Below are positions 1 through 6,700 of a stretch of 8,111 nucleotides of DNA, piece by piece. Each line of letters starts with the position of its first letter. The first letter of the stretch is position 1. Source of the DNA: DASPXY01 sp038227745 (GTDB taxonomy: Bacteria; Planctomycetota; Planctomycetia; Gemmatales; Gemmataceae); the NCBI GenBank assembly GCA_038227745.1, contig JBBRPS010000481.1:1-8111 (forward strand). The letters run 5' to 3'. A program made the translations under genes and the position numbers. The notes beneath the pieces are model-generated. The model made no database searches. It had not been told where the DNA came from and worked only from the letters and a program-made list of their open reading frames with translations.

Positions 1-375
1 AACTTGCATCCAAGTCGGTAGCGATGACAGTGTGGTGTCACTCTTCGGAAACCGCAGAATTCATGCGGAAAGCGCGACAACACGGGCTGTCGCGGCTCTC
101 CTGAATTCAGTGCAGGTTTTCGTGCCAGGGACACTAGATCGCGAACGGCACGGCGCAGAAGGAACTGCTCCGAGCGGCCAGCGCCGGCGTTGACGCCGCG
201 CCCCCGGTCCCCGTGGCCGCCTCGGGAGGAACCTCGCGTGGCGGTTTCCGTTGCGCGGCCGGCGGCGCTCGCGCCCCTCCCCCGGCATCACGGACCGTTT
301 CGGTGGCAAACCCGTCGGCGCCGGCAGAACCGCGCGCGGGCCGCGGCAAGGCGGGGAAATTGCGGTACTCGAGTC

Positions 376-404
376 TTGACAGCTGCCCCGATTAGAGGCG
401 ATCA
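376..404 (+). promoter_or_regulatory. Possible promoter of the five-haem cytochrome operon
   Basis: TTGACA at 376-381 matches the sigma-70 -35 consensus exactly. At a 17-base spacing the -10 position (399-404, CGATCA) is poor, and shifting by a base or two gives GATCAT, with only three matches to TATAAT. It lies about 80 bases before the GTG start of the first cytochrome gene, a sensible place for a promoter. The weak -10 means that it could be chance or an activator-dependent promoter. Confidence 0.3.
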
Positions 405-475
405 TTCAATGTGCATGCAGGCGAGCGCCGGGAGGATCCCTTTGCCCCTCAACTCGTGAACGCACCCTGTCGCGT

Positions 476-480
476 GGGAG
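476..480 (+). promoter_or_regulatory. Ribosome binding site deciding the GTG start at 487
   Basis: GGGAG lies six bases before GTG at 487. The in-frame stop at 457-459 and the lack of another start codon in this frame before 487 make the GTG the natural start, and translation from it gives an immediate signal-peptide-like sequence. Confidence 0.6.
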
Positions 481-486
481 ACGATC

Positions 487-1881
487 GTGTTCCAGCGGAC
501 GTGTTTGTTGCTGTGCGCCGTGGCGGCGGCCGTGTTCTCCGTGCCGTGGTTCCGCGTTACGTCCCCCGTGGCGGCCGGCGGGCCCGACGCCGACAAGAGG
601 AAGGGTGACCCCGCGATGGCCACCGCGAAGGGCCACGAGTGGGTCGGGACCGCCTCCTGTGCCGCCGCCGCCTGTCACGCCGGCAACGGCCCGAAGGGCG
701 CCGCGCGCAGCGAGTACACCACCTGGGCCATCCACGACCCGCACGGCAAGGGCTTCTCGGTCCTCCACAACGACAAGTCCGCCCGCATCGCGGCCAACCT
801 CGGGCGCGGCAAGAAGGCCTACGACGATGCCCTGTGCCTGAACTGCCACGTCCACCCCGACTGGGCCGGCGGCAAACACGGCGAGCGCTTCGCGAAGGAG
901 GACGGTGTCGGCTGCGAGAGCTGCCACGGTCCCGCCGGCGACTGGGTGGCGGTCCACTACCTGGACGACTGGAAGACGAAGAAGCCGGCGGAGAAGGAGA
1001 AGCTCGGCCTCCAGGACACGAAGGACCTGCTGAAGCGCGGCCAGGCGTGTGTGACCTGTCACGTCGGCGCACCCGGCAACGACGTCAACCACGACCTGAT
1101 CGGCGCCGGCCATCCGCGCCTGAATTTCGAGTTCGGCGCCTACCAGGCCGTCCTGCCGCGCCACTGGAGCGACAGCGAGGACCTGAAGCGTTACCCCGAC
1201 CTCCAGGCGCGGACGTGGCGACTCGGCCAGGTGCTGTCCGCCGAGGCCGCCGTGCGCCTGCTGGCCCACCGGGCCGAGGACGAGAAGCTCCCCTGGCCGG
1301 AGTTTGCCGAATATGATTGCTACGCCTGCCATCACGACCTGAAGGCCAAGAGCCGGCGGCAGTCGGAGGAGCACTACGCCGGGCGGATGCCGGGACTGCT
1401 GCCCTGGGGCGGCTGGTACACGGCCGTCCTGCCGCAGGCGGTGGACGCCTCGGTGAAAGAACCCCTCGCCGACCTGAAGAAGGCAATGCAGGTGCCGTAC
1501 CCCGATCGGGATGCCGTCGTCAAGCACGCCCGGGCCATCCTCCGGGAGTTGCAGGGCCTGTCCGCGGAGATCATGAAGTCGCCGACTCCCGGCCCCGACG
1601 ACCTCCTGGAGCGCTTCAAGAAGGTGGCCCGAAACGGGGACGCGCTGGCGGCGGGCAACTGGGACGAGGCGGCGCAGCTCTACCTGGCCCTGGCGGCGCT
1701 GCACCACGCGCGGCGCGACGCCGAGCCGGGGAAGCCGCTCACCGACCTGCAGAATACACTCAAGCAGATGGGGAGCGAGCTGCGCTTCCCCGCGGGCTTC
1801 GACAGCCCGCGCGGCAACTTCCCCTCGGCGGCACTGGGCAAACAGCTGCGGAGCATCCAGAAGCAGATTCGCATCAGATAA
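487..1881 (+). CDS. Exported five-haem cytochrome c, c554-like, with one CX4CH site
   Basis: Probable periplasmic or extracytoplasmic electron carrier of 464 residues, resembling the cytochrome c554 family (multihaem proteins such as the electron acceptor of hydroxylamine oxidoreductase). Residues 1-30 look like a Sec signal: Arg4, a hydrophobic stretch at about 6-22, and possible cleavage near Ala30. Haem motifs are CAAAACH (58-64, CX4CH), CLNCH (117-121), CESCH (143-147), CVTCH (188-192) and CYACH followed by a second His (278-283). His209 in GAGHP and His226 in PRHW are conserved in the downstream paralogue and are candidate distal ligands. Residues 284-464 lack haem motifs, look helical and may be a family-specific tail. 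GTG is the start. The next cytochrome gene begins 11 bases after the stop, so the two are probably cotranscribed. The family call is firm at the level of multihaem cytochrome c; electron partners are unknown, and no catalytic function is visible. Confidence 0.92.
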   Translation: MFQRTCLLLCAVAAAVFSVPWFRVTSPVAAGGPDADKRKGDPAMATAKGHEWVGTASCAAAACHAGNGPKGAARSEYTTWAIHDPHGKGFSVLHNDKSARIAANLGRGKKAYDDALCLNCHVHPDWAGGKHGERFAKEDGVGCESCHGPAGDWVAVHYLDDWKTKKPAEKEKLGLQDTKDLLKRGQACVTCHVGAPGNDVNHDLIGAGHPRLNFEFGAYQAVLPRHWSDSEDLKRYPDLQARTWRLGQVLSAEAAVRLLAHRAEDEKLPWPEFAEYDCYACHHDLKAKSRRQSEEHYAGRMPGLLPWGGWYTAVLPQAVDASVKEPLADLKKAMQVPYPDRDAVVKHARAILRELQGLSAEIMKSPTPGPDDLLERFKKVARNGDALAAGNWDEAAQLYLALAALHHARRDAEPGKPLTDLQNTLKQMGSELRFPAGFDSPRGNFPSAALGKQLRSIQKQIRIR

Positions 1882-1890
1882 GGATGAGGA
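1880..1890 (+). promoter_or_regulatory. Ribosome binding site between the two five-haem genes
   Basis: AAGGA at 1880-1884 overlaps the stop codon of the first gene and lies eight bases before ATG at 1893; GAGGA at 1886-1890 is a second, closer purine run. This favours 1893 over the in-frame ATG at 1884, which has no suitable upstream site. The overlap with the previous stop suggests translational coupling. Confidence 0.5.
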
Positions 1891-1892
1891 CC

Positions 1893-3653
1893 ATGCGTGC
1901 AATCAGTGGGCGCAAGCAGTTGTGGGCGGTCGCCGTGGTGGTCGTGCCGGCGCTGGCGTGGGGCCTGTTCGGCCGCGGCTTCGAGACGCAGGCGGCGCAG
2001 AAGGAGAAGCCGGACCTGACGAAGGCCACCTTCTGGGGGGTCGAGACGTGCGTCAAGTGCCACAGCGGCAACCCGGAAAACTTTCGGGTCGAGCCGCAGA
2101 TGGTGCGGCTCACGGAGTACGACACCTGGCAGACCAAAGACCGGCATTCGCTGGCCTACCTCGTCCTGGAGGGCAAACGTGGCCAGGAGATCGGCCGCCT
2201 GCTGAAGATCGACGTCACTACTAGCCCGATGTGCCTGAGCTGCCACGCGACGACGTTCCTGGCGCACCGCGGCGGCAAGAAATTCTCGGTGCGTGAGGGC
2301 GTGAGTTGTGATGGCTGCCACGGCCCCGCCGAGCACTGGATCAGCGAGCATGCCCTGAAGTCAGAGGAATGGCGGGTCATGACGCCCGAGCAGAAGGAAG
2401 AGCTCGGCATGCGCGACCTCCGCAACCCGATGAAGCGCGCCGAGATGTGCATTTCCTGCCACGTCGGCAACGCGGCCGAGGGCAAGCTGGTGACGCACTC
2501 CATGTACGCCGCCGGGCACCCTCCCCTGCCGAGCTTCGAGGTCGCCACCTTCAGCGCCAACATGCCGCCGCACTGGATGGACATGAAGGACGTCCCGTTC
2601 TTCCAGAAGAAGGCCACGGCCGCGGTAAAGAAGGCGTATCATTTCGACACGGCCAACTTCGAGCACACCAAGCTGGTCATGGCCGGGGGGACCGCGAACG
2701 TGCGCGCCGCGGCGCGGCTGCTGGCCGAGCGGGCCGGGATGAATGCCGACGCCTTGAAGGCTGACTGGAAGGCGCCCTCGTCCTGGCCGCCGCCCTGGAT
2801 CCTCCCCCAAATCCAGGACAAGGCGGAGCAGCGCTGGCCGGAATATCTGATCGGCCGCGGTTTCAAGGACCTGGAGCTGCCCGAAGCCCTCGACGGCCGC
2901 TGGCCCGAGATCGTGATGACCCATGCCGACTGCTACGCCTGCCACCACGAGCTGCAGTCGGAGAGCTGGCGGCAGAAGCGCCACTACACCGGCAAGCTCG
3001 GTCGGCCGCAACTCCCCGGCTGGACGGCCGCCCTGGTCCAGTTGGGCATCCCGGGCGGGCCGGACGCCGCGGACTGCAAGGCCCGCATCACCGACCTGCA
3101 GGCCCGCTTCACCGAGAAGCCATTCGGCAAGCACACCGACGTCGCGAAGGGCGCGGTGGACGTGGGGAACAGCACCGCCGGCCTGCGCAACCCGGAGGCG
3201 GTGGACAGGGCCCTGGCGCTGGGCTTCCTCAAGACCTTGACCGCCAGACCGGCCAAGGCGAACGATTACCCGGACTTCGATACCGCGCGGGAGATCGCCT
3301 CGGCGCTCCGGGCCATCTACAACGATGGCTGGAACAAGGGCGGCCCGAACCGCGAGAAGATCGAGGCGGCGTTCGCCGCCCTGGACGAGGAGCTGAACCT
3401 GACCCTCGACTCGAAGGCGCGGCAGCAGTTCGTGCAGGAGCGCTCCAAGCTGATGAAGGAGAAGCTCACCGACGGCGGCAAGCTCAAGAAGTTCGACAAC
3501 GTCAGCGGGATCCTGGCGAAGGACAAGAAGCTCGGGACCGAACTGCAGCGCATCAGCGACGCCGAGCTCTCGGCGGCGCTGGAAGTGCTCGGCCGTTACG
3601 ACCCGCTCCAGTTCCGCAGGCGGCTTGAAGAACTGTCCCAGCTGCTGAAATAA
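1893..3653 (+). CDS. Exported five-haem cytochrome c, c554-like, paralogue of the upstream gene
   Basis: A 586-residue multihaem cytochrome, probably an electron carrier outside the cytoplasmic membrane. The N-terminus has Arg/Lys at 2-8, a hydrophobic segment at about 11-26 and a possible signal peptidase site in TQAAQ near residue 34. Haem motifs are CVKCH (53-57), CLSCH (114-118), CDGCH (139-143), CISCH (186-190) and CYACH plus a second His (347-352). Order and spacing follow the upstream protein, as do blocks such as CHGPA, CHVG, AGHP (His209), PHW and ARLLAERA (274-281), so the two arose by duplication. Differences: haem 1 is canonical CXXCH here, and 156 rather than 85 residues separate haems 4 and 5, adding a Trp/Pro-rich insert at about 290-330. 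Residues 353-586 lack haem motifs; the last hundred are charged and probably helical. The frame is open back to 1317, but that part overlaps the previous gene and is not credible. The function beyond electron transfer is unknown. Confidence 0.92.
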   Translation: MRAISGRKQLWAVAVVVVPALAWGLFGRGFETQAAQKEKPDLTKATFWGVETCVKCHSGNPENFRVEPQMVRLTEYDTWQTKDRHSLAYLVLEGKRGQEIGRLLKIDVTTSPMCLSCHATTFLAHRGGKKFSVREGVSCDGCHGPAEHWISEHALKSEEWRVMTPEQKEELGMRDLRNPMKRAEMCISCHVGNAAEGKLVTHSMYAAGHPPLPSFEVATFSANMPPHWMDMKDVPFFQKKATAAVKKAYHFDTANFEHTKLVMAGGTANVRAAARLLAERAGMNADALKADWKAPSSWPPPWILPQIQDKAEQRWPEYLIGRGFKDLELPEALDGRWPEIVMTHADCYACHHELQSESWRQKRHYTGKLGRPQLPGWTAALVQLGIPGGPDAADCKARITDLQARFTEKPFGKHTDVAKGAVDVGNSTAGLRNPEAVDRALALGFLKTLTARPAKANDYPDFDTAREIASALRAIYNDGWNKGGPNREKIEAAFAALDEELNLTLDSKARQQFVQERSKLMKEKLTDGGKLKKFDNVSGILAKDKKLGTELQRISDAELSAALEVLGRYDPLQFRRRLEELSQLLK

Positions 3654-3664
3654 CGTGGCGGTTC

Positions 3665-3730
3665 GTGGGCGACTCGCTCCGCGAGTCGCTCTGGGATTGG
3701 CAGTCGCGACTCGCGGAGCGAGTCGCCTAC
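3665..3730. repeat. Nested palindrome (two hairpins within a larger inverted repeat)
   Basis: Two 25-base arms, 3665-3689 and 3706-3730, are reverse complements except for one position that could form G-U in RNA, separated by 16 bases. Each arm is also a hairpin by itself: 9-bp stems GCGACTCGC/GCGAGTCGC with 3-base loops (3669-3677 with 3681-3689; 3706-3714 with 3718-3726). No T tract follows, so it looks more like an intergenic repeat of the REP/BIME kind than a simple terminator. It sits between convergent genes. Copies elsewhere in the genome would be expected but cannot be seen here. Confidence 0.7.
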
Positions 3731-3733
3731 GAT

Positions 3734-3778
3734 AAACGGCAGGGGCCGCGAGCAGTTTGCTCGCGGCCCCCGCCGTTT
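3734..3778. terminator. Probable bidirectional terminator between convergent genes
   Basis: A 21-bp stem (3734-3754 with 3758-3778) has one A/C mismatch and a 3-base loop. It starts with AAA and ends with TTT, so transcripts from either strand finish the stem in U residues; on the + strand the pyrimidine-rich CCGTTTCTCCTC follows. It lies 81 bases after the stop of the second five-haem gene and 22 bases after the stop of the decahaem gene, as a shared terminator should. The U runs are short, so termination may be partial. Confidence 0.65.
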
Positions 3779-3799
3779 CCGTTTCTCCTCACCCTCAGC

Positions 3800-6700
3800 C
3801 TACGGCCGCGGCGGGCCGCGGTAGTGATACCGCGGGTCGCGCGGGTCGTCGCTGACGTTCCACACCTCGCCGCGCCGCAGGAACATCTTCTGCTGCTCCT
3901 GCAGGTTCAGCGGCCGCGCCCCGACCCGGCCGAACACGCCGATCTGGTTGCCGGCCTCGTCCACCGCCCGGTCGCGGTCCAGCGCCCGCGTGATGTTGAT
4001 CGCCTCGCCGCCCTCCGGGATCTTGTACGTCGCGATCAGATGCGGCGTCGGCCGCGGGCTGAACCCGTGATTCCCCGGCGTCTCCGGCGACGTCAACTGC
4101 ACGATCCGCATCCCGTTCTTGCCGTCGGCGAGGTAGGCGAACTCGCTCGTGTACGTGATCGCCAGCTTCACGTCGTGCAGGTCGTTGATGCACCCGCCCG
4201 CGGTGTAGACCTGGTCGATCTTGATGTGCTCGGGGTTCTCGATGTCCACGATCACCAGGCCCTCCTTGCCCGCCGCCACGTAGGCGTACGTCCGGGCCAC
4301 GTAGATGCTGTGCGGCTCGTGCAGCTCCAGGTGGTGCTCCACCAGGAGCGGGTGCCCCGGGTTGGTGATGTCGAGGACCTTGATGCCTTCCTCGTCGCAC
4401 ACGAAGGCGTAGCGGAACTGCGCCGCCACCATGCCGGGATGCTTCAGCTCCGGCTCGCCCAGCACCGCGGTCACCTCCGGATGCTTGGGGTCGTTGATGT
4501 CCACAACCACCAGGCCGGCGTCGCAGCTGATGTAGCAGTACGTGCCGACGATGCTGATCGCCTTCGCCCCCTTCAGGATGCCCTTGGGGTTGAAGGTCAC
4601 GTCCCGCTTGAGGAAGTTGTCGAGCGGGTCGCCGTTGATCGTCGTCGCGGCACCGATCAGGATCAGGCCCTCGTACTTGTCCGCGACGTACAGGTAGCCG
4701 TACATCGCGTGGACCTTCGGCTCGCGGTTGAGCGGGTTCTGGTTGCGTGTCGGGTCCGGCGCCGGCGTACACGGAGCGGCCAGGGCGGCGGCGTACTTCG
4801 TCCTGACGAAGAACCTCTGCCCGATCGGCGAGACCGGGGCCGTGGTGATGCGCTCGGAGAACGACTTGTTGTCGATGAAGGCGATGTCGAAGACGCGGAC
4901 GCCGTCGCAGCCGCAGGCCGCGTACAGGTACTCGCCGCGGTTCTGCACCTGCAGGATCTCCGGCTTGCGCCACGGGTGCAGCAGTTTCTCGGCGATGTCC
5001 ACGCCCGGGTGCTCGTGGGCGTGCTGCAGCCTGTGGTGGTGCTCCTCGTGCTTGTGGTAGTCCTCCGGGAAGGCGAGGTGGTGCAGCGTGCTGCCGATCA
5101 CCGCCTGCGGCTCCTCCTCCTCGGTCACGACGACGCCGAACAGGCCGTGCTCCTTGGCCGCCACCCAGCAGTAGCGGCCCATGAAGTTCACGTAGCCGGT
5201 GCCGTGCATTAGCAGCTGCGCCATGATGGCGTTGTTGTCGTTGTCCTTGGAAATGTGGCAATCGGTGCAGAGCTTCGTCTCGCCGTGGCCCGGCTTGTAG
5301 GCGTCGGGGGACTGCGAGCGGCCGTGCTGGTCGCGCGGCGGGCCGCCACGGACGGTGTGCGGCACGTTCGTGCTGAACGCGATGCCGCTCAGGCCGTCGG
5401 ACGAGATCGTCTGCTGCTGGACGTAGATCGAGTCGCGGTTGTTGTTGTACGAGCCGACGTGGATGGCGCACGACGACCGGGCGGGGCCGACGCGGTTGCA
5501 CGTCACGTCGCCGTCGCGGGCCAGCATGAACACATCGTCGCGCAGCGTCTGGAAGTTGTAGGCGGTGTAGTTGCGGCTCACGTCGCCCTCGTAGTGGAGC
5601 GTCGGCATGCGCTTGTTGGCCTTCTGCGGCAGGTGGCAGCCGAAACAGCTCGGGTTCCACGACGAGTGGCAGGCGATGCAGTGCATGTTCTTGTTGCAGT
5701 GGGCCACGTTGCACTCGTCGCCGTCGGGCACGTTGCCCCACTCGAGCTCGTTGCTGTCCTGCTTGAAATGCACGGTCTTGGCCAGGTGGCCCTTCTCGTT
5801 GTAGTGCGGGTGGCCGGGCGTCACGACGTCGAGCGTCTGGTGGATCTCCCAGCTCATGTCCTTCTCGACCATGCTGTTCTGGATCAGCGCGGTGCCGCGC
5901 CACTCGAAGCGCTTCTTGCCGAAGGGGGTGCGCATGGTCGCCAGGTCACGGCCGCCGTTGGGGTCCGCTGCCGGGCCGGTAGTCTTCAGCGTCGGCCGCT
6001 TCGTCGCGGTGCCGTGGCAGTCGATGCACTGGATCTCGATGGCGGCGCGGACCTCGCCGTACAGCTTGCCGTTGCCGTGGTTGTCCTGGACGAAGTGGCA
6101 GTCGATGCAGTGCATGCCCTTCTCCAGGTGGATGTCCATGAGGTGGACGGGGATGCCGTCGCGGTTCGGCCCCGGCTGCTTGGGCTTGCCGTCGGCCGTG
6201 CCGCGGTGTTGCTGCGCGATGTCCTCGGGGATGCGGACGGCCTCCACGAGCTGCTGGGTGATGGGCTCGGCGAGGCGGACGCCCTGGTGGTCGAGGAAGT
6301 GGCCGTGGCGGTCCTTCTTCCAGACGGAGCGGAAGACCCAGCCGTGGCCGTTGAAGTCGGCGAACTGGGTGTGCTTGAGGTTCGGGTTGAGGTCGGTGAT
6401 GCGCTCGAGGAAGTTCGGGTCGGACCACAGGCCGCGGGCGGAAGCCTCGTCGGGGTTGTTCATGGCGGCGCGGGTGAGCTCCTCCGCGGTGGGGTGCTTC
6501 TGCTTCTCGGGGTACATGAACTCGCCATCGGTCTCCTCATCCCACCACATGTAGCCGAGGTAGCTGTTCATGACGTTGGTGCCGGGGTGGACGTGGCAGA
6601 CGATGCACTGGCTGGTGGGGATGGCGGTGGTGAGGCGGTGGCCGATGGGGTGGCCGTGCTCCTTGTGCGAGATGGTCGGGTCCTCGCTGAAGCTGGTGCC

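Larger units (their letters stand above)
1..486. other. Upstream region without a supported gene
   Basis: I find no convincing gene here. The open frames on both strands are short, rich in Arg, Pro and Ala, lack a good ribosome binding site and overlap one another, as expected by chance in GC-rich DNA. Bases 73-94 can form a 7-bp hairpin (CGCGACA/TGTCGCG, 8-base loop) but no T tract follows, so I do not call it a terminator. The right part probably carries the promoter and leader of the cytochrome gene starting at 487. An in-frame TGA at 457-459 shows that this gene does not extend back into the region. Confidence 0.6.

Noticed and set aside
57..110. Two GAATTC-containing palindromes flanking a small hairpin
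   Set aside because: The shared words are 6-8 bases long and the hairpin stem is 7 bp with no T tract; this is within chance expectation.
134..459. Several short ORFs on both strands before the first cytochrome
   Set aside because: They overlap one another, are low in complexity, lack ribosome binding sites and show no recognisable protein features.
1317..1892. Upstream extension of the second five-haem gene into the preceding gene
   Set aside because: The open frame overlaps the first cytochrome for over 500 bases, is Arg/Pro/Gly-rich there, and the signal peptide begins only at 1893.
1884..1892. Alternative ATG start at 1884 for the second five-haem gene
   Set aside because: It adds only three residues and has no upstream Shine-Dalgarno sequence, while ATG at 1893 does. 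It is not strictly excluded.
406..1902. A 498-codon - strand open frame opposite the first five-haem gene
   Set aside because: Composition typical of an antisense shadow; the + strand product has signal peptide and haem motifs.
3665..5212. A 515-codon + strand open frame that starts in the palindrome and runs antisense to the propeller
   Set aside because: Same artefact: Arg/Val/Leu-rich, no domain, and its start lies within the intergenic palindrome with no ribosome binding site.
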